Assembly (NCBI RefSeq): GCF_000472925.1
Contig: NZ_KI421479.1
Span: 188,324-252,323 of the forward strand
DNA length: 64,000 nt
From: Bradyrhizobium sp. Ec3.3
GTDB lineage: Bacteria > Pseudomonadota > Alphaproteobacteria > Rhizobiales > Xanthobacteraceae
Direction: 5' to 3'
The notes beneath the pieces are model-generated. The model was not told the DNA's origin. It was given only the letters and a program-made list of their open reading frames with translations, and did no database searches. How positions within the stretch are numbered: the first letter of the stretch is position 1; every line of letters begins with the position of its first letter. A program made the position numbers and the translations under genes. Shown here one piece after another: positions 43,446 through 52,165 of this stretch.

Positions 43446-44282
43446 TTAACCCGTCGCTTTCGACCGTTTCTCTGCGAGCGCCGCCGCCATCGCCGAGATC
43501 AGCGGGCGCATGAAATAGTGGTCTTCCACCGGCGCGACGTCGGTGCGCAAGCCGTGGGCCGCGAGCTCGCCGGAGACAGCCGGGCCCACCGACGCGATCA
43601 GCGTCCGCTCGAACCCTGCGCGCAGGCGCGCCTCGCTGCCATGCGCCTTCGCGGCTTCGATCAAGCGGCGGACCTGGCCAAGATTGGTGAGTGCGATGGC
43701 GTCGATCCGCCCTTCCGCCATCTCGTCGATCGCAGTGACGATATTCGCATCCGCCGCCTTTGGATCGTAGACGTAAGGCAACACGGTATCGACTTCAGCA
43801 CCCTGCGCCTCGAGCGAGCCGATCAGCGCGCTGTGATCCTTGTCAGGATAGAGCTGCAGGCCGAGGCGATGCCGCCCGAGGTCGATCTTCGCCAGCATCT
43901 CGATCACGCCCTCGGTGGTCGGCTTCTCCGTGGTCTGCTGCGAATCCAGCCCAATCTCGCGCAGGGCACGTCCAGGCTTCGGTCCGCGAGTGAATTTTCG
44001 CGATTTGGCAAGCGCCTCGACAAGCGCCTGGTCGATCCCACGCTCGCGCGCGAGCTTCATCATCCGCCGCAGGCCTTCGCCGGTCATCAGCACGAGGTCG
44101 TCGAACGGCCTGTCGATACAGCGTCGGATCCAGGCCTCGACCGGCGCGGGATCCGGCGCATCGTGAATGGCGAACATCGGGCATTGCACGACATCGGCGC
44201 CCTGTTCGGCGAGAAGCTTGGAGAATTGGGCCTCCTCGCGCGTTTCCAGGATCAGGATGCGGTAGCCGTTCAGCCGGTCCAT
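43446..44282 (-). CDS. hemD: Uroporphyrinogen-III synthase-like protein (HemD)
   Basis: A 278-residue protein of the HemD family, which closes hydroxymethylbilane to uroporphyrinogen III. It opens GYRILILETREEAQFSKLLAEQGADVVQCPMFAI, with DLVLMTGEGLRRMMKLARERG and a second domain having DAIALTNLGQVRRLIEAAKAHG and ASVGPAVSGELAAHGLR, the two-lobe layout of HemD. The low overall conservation of the family limits certainty. Many alphaproteobacteria have a true hemD elsewhere beside hemC, so this may be a second, specialised copy. It is convergent with the redoxin gene. Confidence 0.7.
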   Translation of the reverse strand: MDRLNGYRILILETREEAQFSKLLAEQGADVVQCPMFAIHDAPDPAPVEAWIRRCIDRPFDDLVLMTGEGLRRMMKLARERGIDQALVEALAKSRKFTRGPKPGRALREIGLDSQQTTEKPTTEGVIEMLAKIDLGRHRLGLQLYPDKDHSALIGSLEAQGAEVDTVLPYVYDPKAADANIVTAIDEMAEGRIDAIALTNLGQVRRLIEAAKAHGSEARLRAGFERTLIASVGPAVSGELAAHGLRTDVAPVEDHYFMRPLISAMAAALAEKRSKATG

Positions 44283-44422
44283 GGTCGGGCCTCAGTTTGG
44301 AATTGCAATGTTACGTTCATCCTGACTCCGGTCTTGGGATTGGCGCAAGGCCGGCTCCGGTGATAGAGCAGGACGCAAATCGGCCTGTTCCGCTTCATTT
44401 GCCCAAACCTTCATCAACGCTC

Positions 44423-45286
44423 ATGCCCGACCAGCAATATGTTCTGACGCTCTCCTGTCCGGATCGCCCCGGCATCGTCTCGGCGGTGTCGACTTTCCTT
44501 GCCCATAACGGACAGAACATTCTCGACGCCCAGCAGTTCGACGACATCGAGACCAAGAATTTCTTCATGCGGGTGGTGTTCACGGCGGCCGATCTCGCCG
44601 TCGAGCTGTCGGCCTTGCAGACCGGTTTCGCCGCGATCGCGGAGCGCTTCGGCATGGAGTGGCAGATGCGCGACCGCGCCGCGCATCGCCGCGTGATGCT
44701 GCTGGTGTCGAAGTCCGACCACTGCCTGGTCGACATCCTCTATCGCTGGCGCACCGGCGAATTGCCGATGACGCTCGCAGCGATCGTCTCCAACCATCCG
44801 CGCGAGGTCTATGCCGGGCTCGATTTCGGCGGCATCCCGTTCCACCATCTGCCGATCACCAGGGAGACCAAGCGCGAGCAGGAGGCGCAGATCCTCGAAC
44901 TCGTCGCCAAGACCGCGACCGATCTCGTGGTGCTCGCCCGCTACATGCAGATCCTGTCGGACGATCTCTCGGCAAAACTCTCCGGCCGCTGCATCAACAT
45001 CCACCACTCGTTCCTGCCGGGTTTCAAGGGCGCGAAACCCTATCACCAGGCGCATGAGCGCGGCGTCAAGCTGATCGGCGCGACCGCGCATTACGTCACG
45101 CGCGACCTCGACGAGGGACCGATCATCGACCAGGACGTCGAGCGCATCAGTCATCGCGACACGCCCGAGGATCTCGTCCGCAAAGGCCGCGACATCGAAA
45201 GGCGCGTGCTTGCGCGCGCGATCCGCTACCATCTCGACGACCGCGTCATCCTCAACGGCCGCAAGACCGTTGTGTTCGTGGATTAG
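44423..45286 (+). CDS. purU: Formyltetrahydrofolate deformylase
   Basis: A 287-residue enzyme close in length to E. coli PurU (280). It hydrolyses 10-formyl-THF to formate and THF, balancing one-carbon pools. The N-terminal ACT domain (1-80: YVLTLSCPDRPGIVSAVSTFLAHNGQNI) binds regulators such as methionine or glycine. The formyl-hydrolase domain has GRCINIHHSFLPGFKGAKPYHQAHERGVKLIGATAHYVT, with the catalytic N-H-D type residues, and LDEGPIIDQDVERI. ATG 44423 is the homologous start (MPDQQYVLTL). Confidence 0.95.
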   Translation: MPDQQYVLTLSCPDRPGIVSAVSTFLAHNGQNILDAQQFDDIETKNFFMRVVFTAADLAVELSALQTGFAAIAERFGMEWQMRDRAAHRRVMLLVSKSDHCLVDILYRWRTGELPMTLAAIVSNHPREVYAGLDFGGIPFHHLPITRETKREQEAQILELVAKTATDLVVLARYMQILSDDLSAKLSGRCINIHHSFLPGFKGAKPYHQAHERGVKLIGATAHYVTRDLDEGPIIDQDVERISHRDTPEDLVRKGRDIERRVLARAIRYHLDDRVILNGRKTVVFVD

Positions 45287-45292
45287 TCGGCC

Positions 45293-45372
45293 GTCGTTCC
45301 GGGGCGCGCGAAGCGCGAACCCGGAACCTCGAGATTCCTGGTTCGATGCTGACGCATCGCCCCGGAATGACG
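45293..45372. repeat. Intergenic palindromic repeat, family A
   Basis: GTCGTTCCGGGGCGCGCGAA at the left and GCATCGCCCCGGAATGACG at the right are nearly inverted copies. Related units are at 30298, 47462 and 58041. It lies between the convergent purU and lipoprotein genes, where it may act as a bidirectional hairpin. Confidence 0.65.
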
Positions 45373-45381
45373 ATTTGCGGC

Positions 45382-45669
45382 TCAATGCACCGCGTCGCTG
45401 GACGTGGAGCCCGTGGCGCCTTTCTGCGCCTGCTCTTCCTTTTCGCGATCCGCAGCCGGCATCATCCGCTTGCGTTCACGCTCCTTCATCCAGGCGTCGT
45501 ATTGCGGCGTGCCAGGGCGCGGAGGTGCGTCGGCCGGCAGGCCGCCGGCCCAGTGCGGAACGTAGTCGCCCATCCCAGCGGAAAGCTTCTCGTTGACGGT
45601 GCCGCAGCCTGCAAGGCCGGAAGCCAGCAGGGCGGCTGCGGCAGCAATCGAAAGCGAGTGGAAACGCAT
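45382..45669 (-). CDS. Small hypothetical lipoprotein
   Basis: A 95-residue protein with a lipoprotein signal (SIAAAAALLASGLAGC, lipobox LAGC, C22). The mature part is polar: YVPHWAGGLPADAPPRPGTPQYDAWMKERERKRMMPAADREKEEQAQKGATGS, with proline-rich then charged sequence and no defined domain. Such small lipoproteins are common in Bradyrhizobium. The function is unknown. Confidence 0.7.
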   Translation of the reverse strand: MRFHSLSIAAAAALLASGLAGCGTVNEKLSAGMGDYVPHWAGGLPADAPPRPGTPQYDAWMKERERKRMMPAADREKEEQAQKGATGSTSSDAVH

Positions 45670-45784
45670 GGGTATCTTCTAAGGCGATGCCGGATCAGGC
45701 GCGGTGACGGGACGCCGGATGGCGCCAGCGGCGGACTCTAGCGCTTCAACAGGTAAAATTGGCTTATTCGAAGACCTGTTTCAT

Positions 45785-45794
45785 CTGTATACAG
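45785..45794. promoter_or_regulatory. Palindrome CTGTATACAG, possible operator
   Basis: This 10-bp perfect palindrome shares the TGTATACA core with 45848-45857, 63 bases away. Such cores are found in GntR- and TetR-type operators. No regulator gene lies next to it. Confidence 0.35.
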
Positions 45795-45847
45795 AAATGG
45801 TATTTTGGTACGATAATTCGGCTCTTGAAGCGTCCTTCCCAGCTGGT

Positions 45848-45857
45848 ATGTATACAT
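45848..45857. promoter_or_regulatory. Palindrome ATGTATACAT, possible operator
   Basis: A 10-bp perfect palindrome sharing the GTATAC core with 45785-45794. It may be the second of a pair of binding sites. Confidence 0.35.
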
Positions 45858-46026
45858 AGCGTATTCACTGAAGCTGAACTGTAAAGCGTATCGGCGTGTT
45901 CAAATTCTGCAAATGAAAGGCGCAATTCTCCATCCACGCCGCGGCGGGGCTTCTTAGAGTGTCGGCCCCAGTTCGCGACAAATTGGCTGTCGCAGCGACG
46001 GGGTTTTTCGTTGACAAGACCATTTT

Positions 46027-46046
46027 ATTTGTACAAGCGTACAAAT
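46027..46046. promoter_or_regulatory. 20-bp dyad, likely operator of the second liv operon
   Basis: ATTTGTACAAGCGTACAAAT consists of two perfect 8-base arms around the 4-base centre AAGC. It starts 10 bases after a TTGACA, so a bound repressor would cover the promoter. It lies 216 bases before the livK start. The form fits a TetR- or GntR-family repressor. Which one is unknown. Confidence 0.55.
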
Positions 46047-46262
46047 CGTCGAAAGACCAATAACTGGTAACAAATACCGTGGAAATCGGGCCGTGTTGTC
46101 CCGGGTCGCATCGTCCGGCTTGCGCCGAACGTTCGATTGACAACAGGGGCGCGAAAGACGCCTTGTGGCCCCCGCCACATGGTCCGGTCTGAGTTATGGT
46201 GAGGCAAGAGCCGGGTACTCGGTTCAGGGCGCAAGAGAAGGAAGAAGGGGAGGGACATTTTG

Positions 46263-47441
46263 ATGTTCGGACGTCGCAGATTGTCATGGGTCGCCACGCT
46301 CGCGGCCGTCGCAGGCCTCGTGGCCGCCACGGCCGCCAGGGCTGAAGATACCGTGAAGGTCGGCCTGATCCTGCCGATGACCGGCGGCCAGGCCTCGACC
46401 GGCAAGCAGATCGAGAACGCGATCAAGCTCTACATGCAGCAGAAGGGCGACACCGTCGCCGGCAAGAAGGTCGAGATCGTCGTCAAGGACGACGCCGCGA
46501 TTCCCGACAAGACCAAGACGGCCGCGCAGGAACTGATCGTCAACGACAAGGTCAATTTCATCGCCGGTTTCGGCGTGACGCCGGCGGCGCTTGCCGCTGC
46601 GCCGCTCGCCACCCAGGCCAAGATTCCGGAAGTCGTGATGGCGGCCGGCACCTCGATCATCACCGAGCGCTCGCCCTACATCGTGCGCACCAGCTTCACG
46701 CTGGCGCAGTCCTCGACGATCATCGGCGACTGGGCGGTGAAGAACGGCATCAAGAAGGTGGCGACGCTGACCTCGGACTACGCGCCGGGCAATGACGCGC
46801 TCAACTTCTTCAAGGAGCACTTTGTCGCCGGCGGCGGCGAGGTGGTCGAAGAGGTCAAGGTGCCGCTCGCCAACCCCGACTTCGCGCCATTCCTCCAGCG
46901 CATGAAGGACGCAAAACCCGACGCGATCTTCGTGTTCGTGCCGGCCGGCCAGGGCGGCAACTTCATGAAGCAGTATGCCGAACGTGGACTCGACAAGGCC
47001 GGAATCAAGGTGATCGGGCCGGGCGACGTCACCGACGACGATCTCCTCAACAACATGGGCGATGCCGTGCTCGGCACCGTGACCGCGCATCTCTACTCTG
47101 CGGCGCATCCCTCGCAGATGAACAAGGATTTCGTCGCGGCCTACAAGAAGGCCTTCGGTACCCGCCCGGGCTTCATGGCGGTGAGCGGCTATGACGGCAT
47201 CCATTTGATCTACGAGGCTCTGAAGAAGACGAATGGCGACACCGACGGCACCAAGCTGATCGAGGCCATGAAGGGCCAGAAGTGGGAGAGCCCGCGCGGT
47301 CCGATCTCGATCGATCCCGAGACCCGCGACATCGTGCAGAACATCTACATCCGGAAGGTCGAGAAGGTCGACGGCGAGCTTTACAACGTCGAATTCCAGA
47401 CCTTCGAGGCCGTCAAGGATCTCGGCAAGACCAAGAAGTGA
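46263..47441 (+). CDS. livK: ABC transporter substrate-binding protein, LivK type (second operon)
   Basis: A 392-residue periplasmic binding protein. The signal peptide ends in AATAARA|EDTVKVG (about residue 26). The ligand-binding fold starts VGLILPMTGGQASTGKQIENAIKLYMQQ, with INDK-like IVNDKVNFIAGFGVTPAALAAAPLATQAKIPEVVMAAGTSIITE. ATG 46263 is chosen with a GGAGGG site 9 bases before it. It is the first gene of livK-H-M-G-F. The ligand is unknown. The family includes amino-acid, urea and aromatic-acid binders. Confidence 0.9.
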   Translation: MFGRRRLSWVATLAAVAGLVAATAARAEDTVKVGLILPMTGGQASTGKQIENAIKLYMQQKGDTVAGKKVEIVVKDDAAIPDKTKTAAQELIVNDKVNFIAGFGVTPAALAAAPLATQAKIPEVVMAAGTSIITERSPYIVRTSFTLAQSSTIIGDWAVKNGIKKVATLTSDYAPGNDALNFFKEHFVAGGGEVVEEVKVPLANPDFAPFLQRMKDAKPDAIFVFVPAGQGGNFMKQYAERGLDKAGIKVIGPGDVTDDDLLNNMGDAVLGTVTAHLYSAAHPSQMNKDFVAAYKKAFGTRPGFMAVSGYDGIHLIYEALKKTNGDTDGTKLIEAMKGQKWESPRGPISIDPETRDIVQNIYIRKVEKVDGELYNVEFQTFEAVKDLGKTKK

Positions 47442-47461
47442 CGCGCGAGGCGCGCGTCACC

Positions 47462-47573
47462 CCGGGGCGCGCCTTGGCGCGAACCTCAGATGCGCAATTG
47501 CGCATCGGGGGATCTCGAAGTTGTTGAAATGAGATTCCGGGTTCAGCGCTCACGCGCTGCCCCGGAATGACGA
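47462..47573. repeat. Intergenic palindromic repeat, family A (longer variant)
   Basis: CCGGGGCGCGCCTTGGCGCG at the left, a GATTCCGGGTTC core and CGCTGCCCCGGAATGACGA at the right match the family seen at 45293 and 58041. Inside is an extra palindrome ATGCGCAATTGCGCAT. It separates livK from livH. Confidence 0.65.
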
Positions 47574-47600
47574 GCGTCTACCAGGATCAATCAACTTCCG

Positions 47601-48470
47601 ATGACCGCAATCCTCACCAACCTGTTCGATGGCGTTGCCTACGGCATGCTGCTGTTCGTGCTCGCCTGCGGGCTCGCGGTCACGCTCGGCCTGATGAATT
47701 TCGTCAATCTCGCCCATGGCGCCTTTGCAATGGCAGGCGGTTACATCTGCGCCGTGCTGGTCAACCAGCAGGGCTGGCCGTTCTTCGCCGCACTGCCGCT
47801 CGCCTTCGTCTCCGCCGCGGCAATCGGCATCGTGCTGGAGCGAACGCTCTACCGCCACCTCTATACGCGCAGCCATCTCGACCAGGTGCTGTTCACCATT
47901 GGTCTTACGTTCATGTCGGTCGCGGCCGTCGACTACATCCAGGGCTCGTCGCGCGTCTTCATCAACCTGCCGGCCGCGTTGCAGGGCCAGTTCGACCTGT
48001 TCGGCGTTGGCATCGGCCGCTACCGCTTGATGATCATCATCATCTGCGGGCTCCTCACCATCGCGCTTCAGCTCGTGCTGGCCAAGACGCGTTTCGGCAG
48101 CCGTTTGCGCGCCGCCGTCGACGATCCGCGCGCGGCGAGCGGCCTCGGCATCAACGTGCCGCAGGTGTTCGCCTTCACCTTTGCGTTCGGCTGCGGCCTC
48201 GCCGGCCTCGGCGGCGCGCTGAGCGCGGAGATTCTCGGGCTTGATCCGTACTTCCCGCTGAAATTCATGATCTACTTCCTGATCGTGGTCACCGTCGGCG
48301 GCTCCTCCTCAATTACCGGTCCATTTCTGGCTTCGCTTCTGCTCGGCATTGGCGACGTCGCCGGCAAGTATTACGTGCCGAAGATGGGCCCCTTCGTGAT
48401 CTACACCATGATGATCGTGATCCTGATCTGGCGCCCGAACGGCCTGTTCGGCCGCACGGCTGCGCGTTGA
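47601..48470 (+). CDS. livH: ABC transporter permease, LivH type (second operon)
   Basis: A 289-residue permease with about 8 membrane segments. ILTNLFDGVAYGMLLFVLACGLAVTLGLMNFVNLAHGAFAMAGGY is the LivH signature, and RLRAAVDDPRAASGLGINVPQVFAFTFAFGCGLAGLGGALSAEILG the cytoplasmic coupling region. The stop overlaps a TTG of the next gene, whose ATG at 48479 is preferred. It pairs with LivM. Confidence 0.9.
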   Translation: MTAILTNLFDGVAYGMLLFVLACGLAVTLGLMNFVNLAHGAFAMAGGYICAVLVNQQGWPFFAALPLAFVSAAAIGIVLERTLYRHLYTRSHLDQVLFTIGLTFMSVAAVDYIQGSSRVFINLPAALQGQFDLFGVGIGRYRLMIIIICGLLTIALQLVLAKTRFGSRLRAAVDDPRAASGLGINVPQVFAFTFAFGCGLAGLGGALSAEILGLDPYFPLKFMIYFLIVVTVGGSSSITGPFLASLLLGIGDVAGKYYVPKMGPFVIYTMMIVILIWRPNGLFGRTAAR

Positions 48471-48478
48471 GTAATCCG

Positions 48479-49507
48479 ATGAGCGCTGCATCCGACGTCG
48501 GTTATCACGCCCAGCGCCATGCGCGCTGGCACTATGGCGAAGTCGCCTTCTGGCTCATCGTGCTGGCCTGCGGCTTCGTGTTTCCCTCGCGCTATCTCAT
48601 CATGACCGACATCGTGCGGCTTGCGTTGTTTGCGATGTCGCTCGATCTCATCCTTGGTTATGCCGGTATCGTCTCGCTCGGCCATGCCGCCTTCTTCGGC
48701 GTCGGCGCCTATGGCGCGGGGCTTCTTGCGCTGCACGGGATTATCAACGAGCCCGTGATTGCGCTCGTTGTCGCCGGTCTTGCGGCGATGGTGCTGGGGT
48801 TTGCCACCAGCTTCCTCGTCATCCGCGGCGTCGACCTGACCCGTCTCATGGTGACGCTCGGCATCGCATTGCTGCTTGAAGCGCTCGCCGAACGATTCTC
48901 CAACATCACCGGCGGCACCGACGGCTTGCAAGGCATCGAGATGCAGCCGATCTTCGGAACGCTTGCCTTCGACATGTTCGGCAAGACCGGGTTCTTCTAT
49001 TCGGTCGCCGTCCTGTTCGTCCTGTTTCTGCTCGCGCGCCGCATCGTGCATTCACCGTTCGGCCTGTCGCTGCGCGCCATCAAGAACAATCCGCTGCGGG
49101 CCGCCGCCATCGGCATTCCGGTCAACCGCCGCCTGATCGCGATCTATACGCTTGCCGCGTTCTATGCCGGCATTGCCGGCGCGTTGTTCACCCAGACCAC
49201 CGCGATCGCCTCGCTCGACGTGTTCGCTTTCGAGCGCTCGGCCGATCTCATGCTGGTGCTCGTCATCGGCGGCACCGGCTATCTCTATGGCGGGCTGATC
49301 GGCGCGGTCATATTCCGCATCCTCCAGGAATGGTTCTCCACCATCACCCCGCAATATTGGCAGTTCTGGATCGGCCTCGTGCTGGTCGTGATCGTGCTGG
49401 TCGGGCGCCAGCGGCTGCACCGCTGGGTGCTGTTCGTGCCGAACCTGATCATCAAGCAGGTCGCCGGTCGCAAGGCGGTCGTCGCCGTGCCGGAGGGCGA
49501 TGCATGA
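48479..49507 (+). CDS. livM: ABC transporter permease, LivM type (second operon)
   Basis: A 342-residue permease with 9-10 membrane segments. SLDLILGYAGIVSLGHAAFFGVGAYGAGLLAL and GLSLRAIKNNPLRAAAIGIPVNRRLIAIYTLAAFYAGIAGALFTQT are the family blocks. The start is ATG 48479, 8 bases after livH, although a TTG at 48467 overlaps the livH stop. Its own stop overlaps the livG ATG (49504-49507). Confidence 0.9.
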   Translation: MSAASDVGYHAQRHARWHYGEVAFWLIVLACGFVFPSRYLIMTDIVRLALFAMSLDLILGYAGIVSLGHAAFFGVGAYGAGLLALHGIINEPVIALVVAGLAAMVLGFATSFLVIRGVDLTRLMVTLGIALLLEALAERFSNITGGTDGLQGIEMQPIFGTLAFDMFGKTGFFYSVAVLFVLFLLARRIVHSPFGLSLRAIKNNPLRAAAIGIPVNRRLIAIYTLAAFYAGIAGALFTQTTAIASLDVFAFERSADLMLVLVIGGTGYLYGGLIGAVIFRILQEWFSTITPQYWQFWIGLVLVVIVLVGRQRLHRWVLFVPNLIIKQVAGRKAVVAVPEGDA

Positions 49508-50259
49508 CCATCGCGCTCGAAACCAAAAATCTCGAAAAGACCTTCGGTGGCCTGCGCGTGACGCGCGACCTGTCGCTGAAAATCGAGCAGGGCGCCCGAC
49601 ATGCGCTGATCGGACCAAACGGCGCCGGCAAGACCACGGTGATCAACCAGCTCACCGGCGTGCTCAAGCCGAACTCGGGGCGTATCCTGCTCGAAGGCCA
49701 CGACATCACCGATCTGCCTGTGCACAAGCGCGTGCTGCGCGGCCTGTCGCGTACCTTCCAGATCAATCAGCTCTATCCCGACTTGACAGCGCTCGAAACG
49801 ATCGGCCTCGCCGTCTCCGAACGCCTCGGCCATGGCGGCGACTGGTGGCGGCGCATGGGTACCCGTGACGACGTCAATGGCGAGATCGCCGAGCTCCTCA
49901 AACACTTCCATTTGCTCGACGTCATGAACGAGCAGACCGTGACGTTGCCCTACGGCAAGCAGCGCCTGCTCGAGATCGCGGTCGCAATCGCGGCCAAGCC
50001 GCGCGTGCTGTTGCTGGACGAGCCCGCCGCGGGCGTGCCCGAGAGCGAGCGCCACGACATCCTTGCCGTGGTCGCAGCGCTGCCCCGCGACGTCACCGTG
50101 CTCCTGATCGAGCATGACATGGATCTCGTCTTCTCCTTCGCTGACCGCATCTCGGTGCTGGTCTCGGGCGCGCTGCTCACCGAGGGCCCGCCCGACCAGG
50201 TCGCGCGCGATCCGCAGGTCAAGGCCGTCTATCTCGGCGAGGAGGCGGTCAATGTCTGA
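49504..50259 (+). CDS. livG: ABC transporter ATP-binding protein, LivG type (second operon)
   Basis: A 251-residue ATPase. Walker A is IGPNGAGKTTVINQLTG, the signature region VTLPYGKQRLLEIAVAIAAKPRVLLLDEPAAGV, and the H-loop VLLIEHDMDLVF. It overlaps livM by 4 bases and livF by 8 (50252-50259). With LivF it forms the ATPase pair of the importer. Confidence 0.92.
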   Translation: MTIALETKNLEKTFGGLRVTRDLSLKIEQGARHALIGPNGAGKTTVINQLTGVLKPNSGRILLEGHDITDLPVHKRVLRGLSRTFQINQLYPDLTALETIGLAVSERLGHGGDWWRRMGTRDDVNGEIAELLKHFHLLDVMNEQTVTLPYGKQRLLEIAVAIAAKPRVLLLDEPAAGVPESERHDILAVVAALPRDVTVLLIEHDMDLVFSFADRISVLVSGALLTEGPPDQVARDPQVKAVYLGEEAVNV

Positions 50260-50968
50260 CCTGCTCGCAATCGAATCCCTGCGCGCCGGCTATGGCGAGG
50301 CGGTGGTGCTGCCCAACATGTCCCTGCGCCTCGCCGAGGGGCAGGTGCTCGCGCTGTTGGGCCGGAACGGCACCGGCAAGACCACGCTGATCAACTCCAT
50401 CGTCGGCGTCACCCGACGCTTTTCCGGCTCGGTCGCGCTCGCCGGCACCGACGTCACCTGGCTGCGGCCCGACCAGCGCGCGCGCGCCGGCATCGGCTGG
50501 GTGCCGCAGGAGCGCAACATCTTCCGCTCGCTTACGGTGGAAGAGAACATGACCGCCGTGGCGCAGCCCGGCCTCTGGACGGTCGAGAAGGTCTACGAGA
50601 TGTTCCCGCGGCTGAAGGAGCGGCGGAGCAACTTTGGCAACCAGCTCTCCGGCGGTGAGCAGCAGATGCTGGCGATCGGCCGCGCGCTGACCCTCAATCC
50701 CAAGGTGCTGCTTTTGGACGAGCCGACCGAGGGCCTTGCGCCCATCATCGTCGAGGAGCTTCTGAAAGCGATCGGGACCATCACCCGGGCCGGCGGCATT
50801 TGCTCGATCATCGTCGAGCAGAACGCCCAAAAGATTCTGGGGCTTGCCGACCGCGTTGTGATATTGGAGCGCGGAACGATCGTCCACGACGCCCCGAGCG
50901 CCGCGCTGAAGGCCGACCCGTCGGTCCTCGAGCGCCATCTGGGCGTCGCCGGAGCGGCCGCCCATTAG
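50252..50968 (+). CDS. livF: ABC transporter ATP-binding protein, LivF type (second operon)
   Basis: A 238-residue ATPase, the usual LivF length. Walker A is LLGRNGTGKTTLINSI, the signature NQLSGGEQQMLAIGRAL, and Walker B VLLLDEPTEGLAPIIV. GGAGG lies 10 bases before the ATG inside livG. It ends the transporter operon. A short palindromic repeat follows at 50976-51009. Confidence 0.92.
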   Translation: MSDLLAIESLRAGYGEAVVLPNMSLRLAEGQVLALLGRNGTGKTTLINSIVGVTRRFSGSVALAGTDVTWLRPDQRARAGIGWVPQERNIFRSLTVEENMTAVAQPGLWTVEKVYEMFPRLKERRSNFGNQLSGGEQQMLAIGRALTLNPKVLLLDEPTEGLAPIIVEELLKAIGTITRAGGICSIIVEQNAQKILGLADRVVILERGTIVHDAPSAALKADPSVLERHLGVAGAAAH

Positions 50969-50975
50969 TCTGTCT

Positions 50976-51009
50976 GACGCGTTTTCTTCACACGAACCGA
51001 AAACGCTCT
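50976..51009. repeat. Short palindromic repeat, copy 2 (GACGCGTTTTC family)
   Basis: GACGCGTTTTCTTCACACGA followed by ACCGAAAACGCTC has the same inverted GCGTTTTC/GAAAACGC ends as 29385-29432 but a shorter middle. It lies between livF and the MetE-type gene. Confidence 0.6.
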
Positions 51010-51030
51010 GGAAAATTCGGGAGTGAACCA

Positions 51031-52149
51031 ATGCAGCGAACCAAAGCCCCCTTCCGCGCCGACGAGGTCGGCAGCCTCCTGCGTCCGGCCAAGATCAAGG
51101 AAGCCCGCGCCAAGCTGGAGAAGGGCGAGATCTCGGCCGATGATCTGCGCAAGATCGAGGACATGGAGATCGAGAAGGTCGTGCACAAGCAGGCCTCGAT
51201 CGGCTTGAAGCTCGCGACCGACGGCGAATTCCGCCGCTCCTGGTGGCACTTCGACTTCTTGGCGAAGCTCACCGGCTGCGAAATGTTCCACCCGGACACA
51301 GGCATCCAGTTCGCGGGCGTCGAGACGCGGCATGACGCAGTGCGGGTGATCGGCAAGCTCGACTTTCCCGACCACCACCCGATGCTCGACCACTTCAAGT
51401 TCCTGAAGAAGTATGCCGACCAGGCCCACGTTACCGCCAAGATGACGATCCCCTCGCCGGCGGTGCTGCATTTCCGCGGCGGCCGCAAGGCGATCTCCAA
51501 GGACGTCTACCCCGATCTCGATGCCTTCTACGAGGATCTCGGCAAGACCTACCGCAAGGCGGTCAAGGCGTTCTACGATGCCGGCTGCCGCTATCTCCAG
51601 TTCGACGACACCGTGTGGGCCTATCTCTGCTCGCAGGACGAATTGAAGAAGGCGCGCGAGCGCGGCGACAATCCGGATGGTCTCCAGCAGATCTACGCGC
51701 GCATCATCAACTACGCGCTGGCAGAGAAGCCCGCGGACATGGTGGTGACGACCCATGTCTGCCGCGGCAATTTCCGCTCGACCTGGATCTCCTCCGGCGG
51801 TTACGAGCCGGTGGCCGAGACCTTGCTCGCCGGCACCAACTACGACGGCTACTTCCTGGAATATGACTCAGACCGCGCCGGCGGCTTCGAGCCGCTGCGC
51901 TTCTTGCCCAAGGGCAACAAGGTCGTCGTGGTCGGCGTCATCACCTCGAAGTTCGGCGAACTCGAGAAGAAGGACGACATCAAGCGCCGTCTGGAAGAAG
52001 CCGCCAAGTTCGCGCCGCTGGAGCAGCTCGCGCTCTCCCCGCAATGCGGCTTCGCCTCGACCGAGGAAGGCAACATTCTCTCCGAGGAAGAGCAGTGGGC
52101 CAAGCTGAGCCTGGCGGTCGAGATCGCGAAGGAAGTGTGGGGCAATTAA
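51031..52149 (+). CDS. MetE-type (cobalamin-independent) methyltransferase, C-terminal-domain homologue
   Basis: A 372-residue protein equal to the catalytic half of cobalamin-independent methionine synthase. The zinc ligands are visible as H242 and C244 (VVTTHVCRGNF), E277 (YFLEYDSDRAG) and C339 (LALSPQCGFAST). The N-terminal folate-binding half of full MetE is missing, as in YxjG/YxjH-like proteins, which methylate homocysteine from other donors. The opening PFRADEVGSLLRPAKIKEAR is typical of this group. ATG 51031 has GGGAG before it. It follows the liv operon by 62 bases and could be read with it. The methyl donor is unknown. Confidence 0.85.
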   Translation: MQRTKAPFRADEVGSLLRPAKIKEARAKLEKGEISADDLRKIEDMEIEKVVHKQASIGLKLATDGEFRRSWWHFDFLAKLTGCEMFHPDTGIQFAGVETRHDAVRVIGKLDFPDHHPMLDHFKFLKKYADQAHVTAKMTIPSPAVLHFRGGRKAISKDVYPDLDAFYEDLGKTYRKAVKAFYDAGCRYLQFDDTVWAYLCSQDELKKARERGDNPDGLQQIYARIINYALAEKPADMVVTTHVCRGNFRSTWISSGGYEPVAETLLAGTNYDGYFLEYDSDRAGGFEPLRFLPKGNKVVVVGVITSKFGELEKKDDIKRRLEEAAKFAPLEQLALSPQCGFASTEEGNILSEEEQWAKLSLAVEIAKEVWGN

Positions 52150-52165
52150 GACCCGCTAGCTCGCT

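Larger units (their letters stand above)
45670..46262. other. 593-bp regulatory intergenic region before the second liv operon
   Basis: I find no protein-coding frame with convincing character. The region is less GC-rich than its surroundings. It contains three perfect dyads: 45785-45794, 45848-45857 and 46027-46046. TTGACA at 46011-46016 could be a -35 box of a promoter overlapping the third dyad, though no good -10 follows. The livK ribosome binding site (GGAGGG) is at its right end. Confidence 0.5.

Noticed and set aside
45865..46287. 140-codon minus-strand frame in the regulatory gap
   Set aside because: Its composition (many C, S, T, R) has no protein character, and it covers the dyads and promoter region.
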